Source of the DNA: DASSUW01 sp963835525
GTDB taxonomy: Bacteria > Actinomycetota > Thermoleophilia > Solirubrobacterales > Solirubrobacteraceae
Assembly (NCBI GenBank): GCA_963835525.1
Contig: CAWIFM010000008.1
Location: forward strand, 1,178,001 to 1,242,000
Direction: 5' to 3'
Length of the DNA stretch: 64,000 nucleotides
The first letter of the stretch is position 1; every line of letters begins with the position of its first letter. The notes below the pieces were generated by a model that saw nothing but the letters and a program-made list of their open reading frames with translations, had not been told where the DNA came from and ran no database searches. Position numbers and translations under genes: made by a program. Of the stretch, positions 25,005 to 33,925 are shown piece after piece.

Positions 25005-28000
25005 GTGCTCGGGGCGATCGCGCTCGCCCTGCTGCTCGCCGCTCCGGCGCCGGGCGCGCAGCGGGCCGAGTTCGAGCCCGGCACCGTGCTGGTGCGATTC
25101 GATGACGGCGCGCGCCCCGACCGGCGCGGGCTGCGCGTTGTACGGCGCGTGCCGCGCCTCGGGATCGAGGTGCTCGCCACCGCCGGCGATCCGGCCGTCG
25201 TAGCGCGGTCGCTCGAGCGCGACCCGGCCGTCGTCTACGCGGAGCCGAACCACCGGCGCCGCATGGCCGCGCCGCCGGACGACCCGCTGTACCGCAAGGG
25301 GGCCCTCGGCTATCTGGACACGCTGCGGCTGCCCGCGGCCTGGGACATCAGTCGCGCCGGACCGGCGCAGAGGGTCGCGGTGCTCGACACCGGGGTCGAC
25401 GGCATGCATCCGGATCTCGCCGGCCGCGTGCTCGCCGGCCACGACTTCGTGAACGGCGACGACACGGCGGACGACGACGAGGGCCACGGCACGTCGGTGG
25501 CCGGCGTCGCCGTCGCGCGGGCGAACGACGGCGCCGGCACCGCGGGCGTCTCGTGGGAGGGCTCGGTGGTCCCGGTCAAGGTGCTCGACTCCGGCGGCGG
25601 GGGCTACGACGACGACATCGCCGCCGGCATCGCATGGGCGGCCGACCAGGGCGTCGACGCGATCAACCTCTCGCTCGGCGGGCCGGGCGCGTCGGAGGTG
25701 CTCGAGGACGCGGTCGAGTACGCGCGCGACCGCGGCGTCCTCGTGGTGGCCGCGGCCGGCAACGAGTCGACGTCCGAGCCGCACTACCCGGCCGCCACGC
25801 CCGGCGTGCTGGCCGTCGCGGCGTCTGACTGGGCGGGCAACGCCACGTGGTTCACGAACCACGGCGACTGGGTCGACATCACGGCGCCCGGCCACGACAT
25901 GTTCGCGCCGACCGCGGGCGGCGTGCGCACCCGCAACGACGGCACGTCGTTCTCGGCGCCCGTCGTCGCCGGCGTCGCCCTGCTGCTCGCGGCCGAGCAC
26001 CCGGCATGGAGCGGCGACCAGATCGCCCAGCGGCTGACGAGCACCGCGCTCGACGTCGGGCCCGCGGGGCGCGACCCCTACCACGGCGCCGGGCTGGTTG
26101 ACCCCGTCGCGGCGCTCGGCGGGACCGCCACGCCTGCGACCGGCCCTCCGGCGCCCGACGGCAACGGCACGCCGGAGCGTGCCACGCCGCTCACACCCGG
26201 CGTCGGCGTGCGTGACGCGATCTCGGTCCAGGGCGACGAGGACTGGTTCTCGATCGAGATCACCCAGCCGAGGGCGTTCGCGTTCACGCTCTATCCCGAC
26301 GCCGGGAGGGTCGACGGGCGCGCCGAGGCGTTCGACGTCGTGGTCGACGTCTTCGAGCCCGACCTCCAGCGGCTCGCGCGCATCGACGACCTTGGCAACG
26401 ACACCCGGGAGTCCGAGATCGTCTCGTTGCCCGCCGCGGGCCGCTACTACGTCCGCGTCACCAACTTCAACCCGTCGCGCAGCGTCGGCGGCTACGAGCT
26501 TGGCGCGTTCGCCCCCGGCGCGGCGTCCCCGCAGGAGCGGTTCGAGCCGACCGTCGTCCACTCCATCGACGACGTCGACGACGACCAGGCGCGGTCGGTC
26601 GCGCTCGGCGACGTCACCGGCGACGGACTCGCCGACACGGTGGTGACCGCCGACGACTGGGACGAGGGCAACGACGACAAGCTGTTCGTGTTCGCGGGCA
26701 ACGCGGCCGGGGTGCTCGACCCGCCCGTGATGCTCCCGGCGCCCGGGACCTCTCAGGAGCTCGGCCTCGCGCTGGCCGACCTCGACGGCGACGGCGCCAA
26801 GGACGCCGCAGTCGCGGCCGGCGGCGTCCTGCTGCTCTTCTACCAGCGCGCGGGCCGGCTGACGGAGGGGCGGCCGCTGGCCGCCGGCGGTCAAGCGCAG
26901 CTGTTGGAGGCCGCCGATCTCGACGGCGACGGCGACGCCGACCTGGTCGCCTCCATGCGCGGCAGCGAGGCCGCCAGCGGCGTGATGTGGTACCGCAACA
27001 CTCCCGCCGGCTTCGAGCGCCACAAGCTGGCGGGCGGCTTCCCGCGCGACGTGGCGGTCGGCGACGTCGACGGCGACGGCGACCTCGACGTCGCCGCGGC
27101 GCACGACTCGTACCTGCAGATCCTGCGCCAGTCGGCGGGCCACACGTTCGCGGAGGAGCAGGTCGCCGGAGCCACGAGCGAGGTCGAGCTCGGGGATGTG
27201 ACCGGCGACGGCCGCACCGACATCGTGGCCTTGAGCGACCGCACCGTCACCGTCCGCGCCCAGACCATCGCGGGCGGGGTGGGCGCGCAGCAGGTCGTCG
27301 ACGAGAACCCGATACGGGCGGTCGGCCTCGACCTCGGCGACATCGACGGCGACGGGCGGACCGACGCCACGGCAATCCACGACGGCGGGTTCTGGGCGGA
27401 GATCTACCTGCAGCAACCGGGCGGCGGCGGCCTGGGGGCGGGGGAGGGGCGACAGGTACCCCAGGGCAACACGCGCGCGAACGGGCTCGCGATCGGCGAC
27501 GCCAACGCCGACGGCGCCGCCGACATCTCGTACGCCAACAACAACTACGGCCTGGTGGTCCGGCGCGCGCGGTCGGCCACGTTCCCGCTGCCGGCCTGGG
27601 TGCGCGACTCGGCGCCCGGCGAGGGCGCGCGCGCCGTGTCCGGGAGCGTCGTGCCGCGGCTGACGCTCACGCGCGCGGTCGCGCCCGCCTCGGTCACGAC
27701 CGACACCGTGTGGCTCGAGCGCGCCGGCACGCGCGTCGGCTCCGCGCCGTCCTACGGCGCCGGCACCCTCAGCGTGCAGCCGGCGGCGACGCTCGCCGCC
27801 GGCGACTACGCGCTGCGCGTGAGCGGCGTGCGGGACACGCGCGGCAACCGGCTCGAGCACACGCTGCGGTTCACAGTCGGCCCGGGCGGTGACGCGGCCG
27901 ACCCCGACACCGTGCTCCGGTCGGCGCCCTTCGGCTCGGTGAAGAGCCAGTCGCCCCGGATGTGGGCGTACGCCACGGAACCGGGCGCGACCCTGCAGTG

Positions 28001-29744
28001 CTCGCTCGACGGCGCGCCGTTCGCGCCCTGCCCGGACCCGATCGAGCACGCCACGGTCTTCCCCGGCGCCCACACGTTCCACGTCCGCGCCGTCGACGGC
28101 GCCGGCCGGGTCGACCAGACCCCGGCGACCCGCAATTGGCTCGGCGACGGGCAGTTGACCCCGCCGGCGAACGACACCCGCGACGCGATGACCGTCCTGG
28201 CCGCCGGCGGCGGGTCGCTCACCGGCAACACGGCCGCAGCCACGCGCGACGACGCCTGCGGCCCGATCGCCCGCGACAGTCCTGGCGCTCAGTCGATCTG
28301 GTACCAGTGGACGGCGCCCGCCGACGGCTGGGCGACGTTCGACACCGCGGGCAGCTCGTTCGACACCCTGCTCGGCGTGTTCGCCGCCGGCTGCCGCGAG
28401 GAGCACCGGCTCGCGGAGTCCGACGACGCGCCCGGCCGCATGACGAGCCGCGTGCGCCTGTGGGTCCGCTCCGGCACGCAGTACGCGATCGCGGTCGACG
28501 GCTACTCGCCCGAGGGCGTCAACGCCGAGAACGGGCCGGTCACGCTCGACTGGAGCTTCCAGCCCGAGGCCGACGCCACGCCGCCCGAGACGACGATCTG
28601 GAGCGGACCCGGTCCGGTGTCGTGGACGCCGTACCTCGGCTGGACGTTCCGGGCCTCCGAGCCGGGCTCGACCTTCGAGTGCCAGTTCAACACGTCGGCC
28701 GAGTGGCAGCCGTGCCCGACGCCGTACCGGCTGACGTTCTTCGAGGGCACCCGCACGCTAAGCGTCCGCGCCGTCGACCCGGCCGGCAACGCCGACCCGA
28801 CGCCCGCCTCGCGCACGTGGCGCACGGACGCGGTGCCGCCGGACACGACGATCGACGCGGGGCCGCCGGGGATCGTGAGCGTGGCCGAGGCGACGCTCGT
28901 CTTCCACGCCGACGAGCCGGGCGAGTTCGAATGCCGCCTCGATGGCGGCGCCTGGAGCGCGTGTGCCTCGCCGGCGTCGTACGCCGGCCTCGACGAGGGC
29001 ATCCACCGCTTCGAGGTCCGCGCCGTCGACGACGTCGGCAACGTGGATCCCGACGCCGCCGTCCGGGCATGGGTGATCGACGGCGGCGGCGGCGACCTGC
29101 GGCCGCCGCAGACCGACATGACGGCGCTCCCGCCGGACGTCACGACGAGCACGTCGGCGCGCTTCGAGTTCACCAGCGACGAGCCGCAGGGCGGGCGGTT
29201 CGAGTGCCGGCTCGACGGCGGCGACTGGCTGCCGTGCACGTCGCCGCAGGTCTACGACGGCCTCGCGCCGGGCGAGCACTCGGTCATGGTGCGGGCGATC
29301 GACGCCGCCGGCAACGTCGACCCCGAGCCGCCCGAGCACGTGTGGCTGATCCAGCCGAAGCCCGGCCCGGTGTTCGGCGACGATCCGCCGCGCCCGTCGC
29401 CGTCCGCTCCGGCCGTCGTGCCGCGGCTCGGCCTCGAGCTGCGCAAGCCGACGTCCCTGCGCGCCGCGCTGCGCCGCGGGCTGCGCGTGCGCGCGACCTG
29501 CAACGCCGCGTGTGCGCTCGACGTCCGTCTCACCGTGACGAAGGCCGCGAAGCGCCGGCTCGGACTGCCCGGCACGGTGCTCGCCCGCGCGACCCGCGAG
29601 CTCGCCGGGGCCGGCGAGACCGCGGTGACGCTCCGGTTCGCCAAGCGGGTGCGGCGGGCGCTCAGGGAGACGCGCCGGCTGAGGGCGAGCCTCGTGCTGC
29701 GCGGCGCCGGAGCGAGCCCGGTCGTGCGGCAGCTGCGCTTCTAG
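25005..29744 (+). CDS. Secreted subtilisin-like (S8) protease with FG-GAP and Ig-like repeats
   Basis: A 1579-residue exported multidomain protein. A short signal sequence (ALALLLAAPAPGA) and an inhibitor-like prodomain precede the S8 domain: Asp128 (AVLDTGVDG), His161 (GHGTSVAG), Ser315 (GTSFSAPVVAG). Then come a PPC-like domain (to about 510), seven FG-GAP/VCBS calcium-type repeats of form D-x-(D/N)-G-D-G (about 530-845), an Ig-like domain, four cysteine-paired FxCxLDG modules (about 967-1475) and a basic C-terminal beta domain. It is probably a surface or matrix protease. The GTG start leaves no positive charges before the hydrophobic core; a CTG at 24981, right after GGGGAGAGGG, would add LLRRLERG. 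Confidence 0.9.
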   Translation: MLGAIALALLLAAPAPGAQRAEFEPGTVLVRFDDGARPDRRGLRVVRRVPRLGIEVLATAGDPAVVARSLERDPAVVYAEPNHRRRMAAPPDDPLYRKGALGYLDTLRLPAAWDISRAGPAQRVAVLDTGVDGMHPDLAGRVLAGHDFVNGDDTADDDEGHGTSVAGVAVARANDGAGTAGVSWEGSVVPVKVLDSGGGGYDDDIAAGIAWAADQGVDAINLSLGGPGASEVLEDAVEYARDRGVLVVAAAGNESTSEPHYPAATPGVLAVAASDWAGNATWFTNHGDWVDITAPGHDMFAPTAGGVRTRNDGTSFSAPVVAGVALLLAAEHPAWSGDQIAQRLTSTALDVGPAGRDPYHGAGLVDPVAALGGTATPATGPPAPDGNGTPERATPLTPGVGVRDAISVQGDEDWFSIEITQPRAFAFTLYPDAGRVDGRAEAFDVVVDVFEPDLQRLARIDDLGNDTRESEIVSLPAAGRYYVRVTNFNPSRSVGGYELGAFAPGAASPQERFEPTVVHSIDDVDDDQARSVALGDVTGDGLADTVVTADDWDEGNDDKLFVFAGNAAGVLDPPVMLPAPGTSQELGLALADLDGDGAKDAAVAAGGVLLLFYQRAGRLTEGRPLAAGGQAQLLEAADLDGDGDADLVASMRGSEAASGVMWYRNTPAGFERHKLAGGFPRDVAVGDVDGDGDLDVAAAHDSYLQILRQSAGHTFAEEQVAGATSEVELGDVTGDGRTDIVALSDRTVTVRAQTIAGGVGAQQVVDENPIRAVGLDLGDIDGDGRTDATAIHDGGFWAEIYLQQPGGGGLGAGEGRQVPQGNTRANGLAIGDANADGAADISYANNNYGLVVRRARSATFPLPAWVRDSAPGEGARAVSGSVVPRLTLTRAVAPASVTTDTVWLERAGTRVGSAPSYGAGTLSVQPAATLAAGDYALRVSGVRDTRGNRLEHTLRFTVGPGGDAADPDTVLRSAPFGSVKSQSPRMWAYATEPGATLQCSLDGAPFAPCPDPIEHATVFPGAHTFHVRAVDGAGRVDQTPATRNWLGDGQLTPPANDTRDAMTVLAAGGGSLTGNTAAATRDDACGPIARDSPGAQSIWYQWTAPADGWATFDTAGSSFDTLLGVFAAGCREEHRLAESDDAPGRMTSRVRLWVRSGTQYAIAVDGYSPEGVNAENGPVTLDWSFQPEADATPPETTIWSGPGPVSWTPYLGWTFRASEPGSTFECQFNTSAEWQPCPTPYRLTFFEGTRTLSVRAVDPAGNADPTPASRTWRTDAVPPDTTIDAGPPGIVSVAEATLVFHADEPGEFECRLDGGAWSACASPASYAGLDEGIHRFEVRAVDDVGNVDPDAAVRAWVIDGGGGDLRPPQTDMTALPPDVTTSTSARFEFTSDEPQGGRFECRLDGGDWLPCTSPQVYDGLAPGEHSVMVRAIDAAGNVDPEPPEHVWLIQPKPGPVFGDDPPRPSPSAPAVVPRLGLELRKPTSLRAALRRGLRVRATCNAACALDVRLTVTKAAKRRLGLPGTVLARATRELAGAGETAVTLRFAKRVRRALRETRRLRASLVLRGAGASPVVRQLRF

Positions 29745-29812
29745 GCGTATCACGGCGCGGCCGCGCGCCCTCCGAGGAATACCCGGTGCCCGCCTCCGCG
29801 TCCTTCCCCGCA

Positions 29813-31480
29813 ATGCGCATCCTCTTCCTCGTCTCCGCCCACAACAGCCTCAGCCAGCGAACCCAGATCGCCCTCGCCGAGGTGGGCCACGAGATCTCCG
29901 TCGCCGTCGTCTCCAGCGCCCTCGAGATGGAGGCCGCCGTCGCCCGCCATCGCCCGGAGCTGATCGTCTGCCCGATGCTGAAGGCGATCATCCCGCGCTC
30001 GATCACCGACCGGCACCGCTGCCTGATCGTGCACCCCGGCCCGAAGGGCGACCGCGGGCCGTCCTCGCTCGACTGGGCGATCGAGCTCGAGGCCGAGCGC
30101 TGGGGCGTCACCGTGCTGGAGGCGTCCGACGAGGTCGACGGCGGCGACATCTGGGCGAGCCGCACGTTCCGGATGCGCGAGGCGGGCAAGAGCAGCCTCT
30201 ACCGCCACGAGGTGCGCCGCGAGGCGGTGGACGCCGTCGTGCAGGCCGTGCGCGACGTGGCCGCCGGCGACGTGGCGCCGGAGCCGCTCAACTACTCGCG
30301 TGGCGACGTCTTCGGCCGGCCGCGGCCGCTGCTCACGCAGGCCGAGCGGGCGATCGACTGGACGCGCGACGGCACCGACGCCGTGCTGCGGCGGATCCGC
30401 GCCGCCGAGGGCCACCCGGGCGTGCTCGACAGCATCGGCGGTGAGCCCTTCCACCTGTTCGGCGGCCACCGCGAGACGACGCTGCGCGGGCGGCCCGGGC
30501 GGATCCTCGCCCACCGCCACGGTGCCATCTGCCGCGCCACCGCGGACGGCGCGGTCTGGATCTCGCACCTGAGGGCGCCCGACGGCCTCAAGCTCCCCGC
30601 CACGCGCGCGCTCGAGCTGGCGGGCGTCGAACTCGATGCCCGGGAGGGCGGCAACTGGAGCGAGATCCGCTACGAGGAGCGCGACGGCGTCGGCTACCTG
30701 CACTTCGACTTCTACAACGGCGCGATGAGCACCAACCAGTGCCGCCGCCTGCGCGAGGCCTATCGCGACGCGACCCGGCGGCCGACGGCCGTGATCGTGC
30801 TGATGGGCGGCCGCGACTTCTTCTCCAACGGCATCCACCTCAACGTGATCGAGGCGGCCGAGGACCCGGCCACCGAGTCGTGGTGGAACCTGCACGCGAT
30901 CGACGATCTCGTCCGCGACATCGTGGAGACCGACTCGCACCTGGTGATCTCGGCCCTGGCCGGCGACGCCGCGGCCGGCGGCGTGCCGTTCGCGCTGGCC
31001 GCCGACCACGTCGTGGCGCGCGAGGACGTGGTGCTCAACCCGTACTACCGGCACATGGGCGGCCTCTACGGGTCCGAGTACTGGACCTACCTGATGCCGC
31101 GCCGGATCGGCCACGAGCTGACCGACGAGCTCACCTCGGCGCCGTTCCAGCCGGTCGGCACCCGCCGCGCCGTCGAGATCGGGCTGCTCGACGACGCCTT
31201 CGGCGAGGACGTGCCGCGCTTCCGCGGCCAGGTGCGAGCGCTCGCCACCGAGCTGGCCGGCCTGCCCTACCTCGAGACGCTGCTCGAGGCCAAGCGGCGC
31301 TCGCGGCGGCGCGACGAGCAGGTCAAGCCGCTCTCGGCCTACCGCACCGAGGAGCTGGCCAGGTCACACGAGTGCTTCTTCGGGCCCGATCGCAGCTACC
31401 ACGAGGCGCGCCACCGCTTCGTGCACAAGCTCGGCGCGCCGTGCCTGGTCACGCCGGCGGAAGCGCGACGCGCGGCCTGA
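29813..31480 (+). CDS. hypX: HypX/HoxX-like protein (formyltransferase + enoyl-CoA hydratase domains)
   Basis: A 555-residue two-domain protein. The N-terminal half has the HypX hallmark LIVHPGPKGDRGPSSLDWAI within a formyl-THF transferase fold. The C-terminal half is a crotonase fold (YLHFDFYNGAMSTNQCRRL, then ISALAGDAAAGGVPFALAAD). HypX proteins make CO for the NiFe-hydrogenase cofactor from formyl-THF under aerobic conditions. No hydrogenase structural or hyp gene is in this window. ATG at 29813 starts the conserved domain; a GTG at 29786, with GAGGAA six bases before it, is a real alternative. Confidence 0.88.
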   Translation: MRILFLVSAHNSLSQRTQIALAEVGHEISVAVVSSALEMEAAVARHRPELIVCPMLKAIIPRSITDRHRCLIVHPGPKGDRGPSSLDWAIELEAERWGVTVLEASDEVDGGDIWASRTFRMREAGKSSLYRHEVRREAVDAVVQAVRDVAAGDVAPEPLNYSRGDVFGRPRPLLTQAERAIDWTRDGTDAVLRRIRAAEGHPGVLDSIGGEPFHLFGGHRETTLRGRPGRILAHRHGAICRATADGAVWISHLRAPDGLKLPATRALELAGVELDAREGGNWSEIRYEERDGVGYLHFDFYNGAMSTNQCRRLREAYRDATRRPTAVIVLMGGRDFFSNGIHLNVIEAAEDPATESWWNLHAIDDLVRDIVETDSHLVISALAGDAAAGGVPFALAADHVVAREDVVLNPYYRHMGGLYGSEYWTYLMPRRIGHELTDELTSAPFQPVGTRRAVEIGLLDDAFGEDVPRFRGQVRALATELAGLPYLETLLEAKRRSRRRDEQVKPLSAYRTEELARSHECFFGPDRSYHEARHRFVHKLGAPCLVTPAEARRAA

Positions 31481-31571
31481 GCTACTCCTCGCGCGCCCGG
31501 CTCGGCGCGCACCTCACTGCGTCAGCGGGGCGAGGTTGGCTTCGCCGCGCCTATGCAGTGTCGACTGGATC

Positions 31572-32033
31572 GTGGGTGACCTCGAACGAATCGCATACGA
31601 GTCGGCCGTTCGGGCGCTCGACAAGCAGGAGAAGGTCCTCGAAGAGCTGCGGGCCCGCACCGGAATCCTGCTGGGCGCCTCCTCTCTGGTGGTGTCACTG
31701 CTGGGTGGCTCCGCATTCGACGGTCCGAAGTCAGTGGTGCTGCTCGTCTTCGCACTTGCCACCTTCGTCGTGTCCCTTGGCGCCAGCCTGTTCGTCCTGC
31801 TTCCGCGTCAGGGCTTCGTGTTCTCCCTCAGCGGTCCGGAGATCTATGAGCGCCTCTATGAGTTCCGTGGCGACGTCGCAGAGTTGCAGCGCCGATTGGC
31901 GTATGACCATCAGCGGTTCTGGGATGCGAACGACGTTCGCCTGACACCGGTACGGCGTGCTTTCCGGATCGCCGCCTATGCGCTGGCGGCCGAAGTCTTC
32001 GCGTTGCTCGTCCTAGCGAGCGATAGGCTCTGA
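31572..32033 (+). CDS. Two-transmembrane-segment protein of unknown function (SLATT-like layout)
   Basis: A 153-residue protein. An amphipathic N-terminal helix (ERIAYESAVRALDKQEKVLE) leads to two membrane segments around residues 34-75 (GILLGASSLVVSLLGG and VLLVFALATFVVSLGASLFV), a cytoplasmic helical part (GPEIYERLYEFRGDVAELQRR) and a final hydrophobic helix. The layout resembles SLATT-type 2-TM proteins, but family identity was not established. GTG at 31572 is preferred; a TTG at 31536 is possible. It is followed after six bases by a proline-rich microprotein. Confidence 0.7.
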   Translation: MGDLERIAYESAVRALDKQEKVLEELRARTGILLGASSLVVSLLGGSAFDGPKSVVLLVFALATFVVSLGASLFVLLPRQGFVFSLSGPEIYERLYEFRGDVAELQRRLAYDHQRFWDANDVRLTPVRRAFRIAAYALAAEVFALLVLASDRL

Positions 32034-32039
32034 TCAGCC

Positions 32040-32135
32040 GTGCCCGACAAGCCCACGCCCCCTCCGCCCCCTCCGCCGCCGACGCCGAATATCGGGCTTC
32101 CCGAGGTTCGCGGCGGAGGATCGAAGCAGCCCTGA
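32040..32135 (+). CDS. Proline-rich 31-residue microprotein
   Basis: A GTG-started frame six bases after the 2-TM gene encodes 31 residues: MPDKPT, a run of eight prolines, then TPNIGLPEVRGGGSKQP. The frame ends exactly before the convergent LigD-polymerase gene. Coupling to the preceding gene and the non-random composition support it as a real gene. Similar short proline-rich proteins following 2-TM proteins are, to my recollection, common in actinobacteria and unnamed. No function is known. Confidence 0.55.
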   Translation: MPDKPTPPPPPPPPTPNIGLPEVRGGGSKQP

Positions 32136-32141
32136 GCTTCG

Positions 32142-33149
32142 TCACGAGTCCTTGCGCGCCCGGCTGGGAGCGACGCGCGGCGGCTCGTTCGGCTGCTTCG
32201 GGTAGACCGGCGGCCACGGGGCGTCGAGCAGGCCGTTCGCGGTGTCGCGCTCGTGGAGCGCCAGCAGCGGCTCGAGCGACTGCGGTGCGGTGTCGTACCC
32301 CTCCCAGGGATCGCCGTCGCGCTCCAGCCGCCCCGGCACGCGGGCCACGGTGAGCTCGTCGGGGTGGATCTCGTCGAGCTCGTCCCAACGGACCGGCGTC
32401 GAGACCTGCGCGCCCTTGCGGGCGCGCACCGACCAGGCGCCGAAGACCGTCTTGTGCGGGGCGTTCTGGTTGTAGTCGACGAAGATGCGCTCGCCGCGCT
32501 CCTCCTTCCACCACGCGGCGGTGAGGACGTCCGGCCGCCGGCGCTCGAGCTCGCGCGCCGCCGCCACCGCGGCGGAGCGGACCTCGTAGCTGTCCCAGCG
32601 CGGCTCCAGGCGGACGTAGACGTGCAGGCCGCGGTTGCCCGTCGTCTTGGGGAAGCCCGCGATCCCGAGCTCGTCGAGCAGCGCCTTCAGCTCCCAGGCA
32701 GCGGCGCGCACGTGCGTGAAGTCCGTGCCCGGCTGCGGATCGAGGTCGAGTCGCAGCTCGTCGGCATGACCGGGGTCGTCGGCGCGGTTCGGCCAGACGT
32801 GGAAGCCCAGGCAGGCGAGGTTGACGGCCCAGGCGACGTGGGCGACGTCGGCTGCCACGAGCGCTCGCGACGGCGTGCCGTTGACGGTCTGGACCGTGGT
32901 CGTCTCCAACCACTCGGGCACCTTGTCCGGCACGCGCTTCTGGAAGAACGACGGGCCGCCCGCGCCCTGCGGGAAGCGCTGCATGAGCACCGGCCGGCCG
33001 CCCATGGTCCGCATCAGCGGCTCGCCCACCGCGGCGTAGTAGCGCACGAGGTCGAGCTTCGTCTCGCCGTGCTCGGCGAACAGCACCTTGCCCGGGCTGG
33101 TGATGCGGACCTCGCGCCCCGCGAGCTCGAGCACCTGCTCGTCTGCCAT
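32142..33149 (-). CDS. LigD-type polymerase/primase (AEP) domain protein
   Basis: A 335-residue stand-alone NHEJ polymerase domain of the archaeo-eukaryotic primase superfamily. Catalytic D135 and D137 are in LRLDLDPQPG, the TGNRGLH nucleotide motif includes H176, and VDYNQNAPHKT follows. It adds ribonucleotides or deoxynucleotides at double-strand breaks with Ku and ligase. Here it is separate from the ligase domain found at 1-736. ATG at 33149 starts one base after the stop of the upstream DDAH gene; a GTG three codons upstream is possible. Confidence 0.9.
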   Translation of the reverse strand: MADEQVLELAGREVRITSPGKVLFAEHGETKLDLVRYYAAVGEPLMRTMGGRPVLMQRFPQGAGGPSFFQKRVPDKVPEWLETTTVQTVNGTPSRALVAADVAHVAWAVNLACLGFHVWPNRADDPGHADELRLDLDPQPGTDFTHVRAAAWELKALLDELGIAGFPKTTGNRGLHVYVRLEPRWDSYEVRSAAVAAARELERRRPDVLTAAWWKEERGERIFVDYNQNAPHKTVFGAWSVRARKGAQVSTPVRWDELDEIHPDELTVARVPGRLERDGDPWEGYDTAPQSLEPLLALHERDTANGLLDAPWPPVYPKQPNEPPRVAPSRARKDS

Positions 33150-33150
33150 G

Positions 33151-33915
33151 TCACCCACCGTACGGGATGAGCACCGACAGGCAGGTGACGCAGCCCTCCA
33201 TGCGCTCGAACTCGCCGATGTCGACGACGGTCACGTCGAAGCCCCAGTCGTCGAAGAGCTCCGCCGTGCGCGGCGCCGAGGCGGCCATGAGCACGCGGCC
33301 GTCGCCGGGCAGCACGACGTGGGCGCCGCCCTCCTCGGGGACGGTGCGCACAGGCGGCAGCGGCGAGGTGTCGAGCACCGAGCGGTCGGCGCACACGATC
33401 GTGCCGTCGGGCAGCGCGGTGACCGCGGACTTGAGGTGCAGGACGCCGCCGAGCGGGACCGGGACGACCGTGCGGTGGGGGAGGAGGGCGCGGAGCTGGC
33501 GGATGCCCTCGCCGTTGGTGCGCCCGCCGCGGCCGACGTAGACGGTGTCGCCGACCTGCAGGATGTCGCCGCCGTCGAGCGTGCCCGGCGCCTCGATCCG
33601 CGCGATCTCGAGCCCGACCTCGCGTACCGCCGCCTCGGCGCCCGTCAGCTCGGGGCGCCGCTCCTCCGCGCCCGGCCGCGCGAGCACGGCGAGCCCGTCG
33701 CAGACCACCATCGTGTCCTCGATGAACGCGGAGTCGGGCAGCTCGTCGGCGGCCGGAGCCTCGCGGGTCTCCCAGCCCGCGCCGGCGAGCGCCGCGACGT
33801 AGGCGGCGTGCTGCCGGGCGGCCAGCTCCGGGTCGGCCGCCGTGCGCTCGAGGTGGGTGACGATGCCGTCACCCATCCTCGAGCTCGGCGCGCGTACGAG
33901 GGCGATGCGTTGCAC
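33151..33915 (-). CDS. Dimethylarginine dimethylaminohydrolase (DDAH-like amidinotransferase fold)
   Basis: A 254-residue pentein-fold enzyme. The catalytic histidine is H160 (GGVLHLKSAV), the catalytic cysteine is most likely C245 (EGCVTCLSVLI), and acidic substrate-binding residues are in DSAFIEDTMVV. LDGGDILQVG is the guanidine-site block. It hydrolyses methylated arginines to citrulline and methylamines, or related guanidino compounds. It is transcribed immediately ahead of the LigD-type polymerase with only one base between them, an unexpected partner. Confidence 0.85.
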   Translation of the reverse strand: MQRIALVRAPSSRMGDGIVTHLERTAADPELAARQHAAYVAALAGAGWETREAPAADELPDSAFIEDTMVVCDGLAVLARPGAEERRPELTGAEAAVREVGLEIARIEAPGTLDGGDILQVGDTVYVGRGGRTNGEGIRQLRALLPHRTVVPVPLGGVLHLKSAVTALPDGTIVCADRSVLDTSPLPPVRTVPEEGGAHVVLPGDGRVLMAASAPRTAELFDDWGFDVTVVDIGEFERMEGCVTCLSVLIPYGG

Positions 33916-33925
33916 GCGCGGGACG

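Noticed and set aside
24927..28406. 1159-codon open frame on the minus strand opposite the subtilase
   Set aside because: Composition is a typical mirror of high-GC coding DNA (R, G, A, V runs, no recognisable domain), while the plus strand has clear S8 and FG-GAP motifs.
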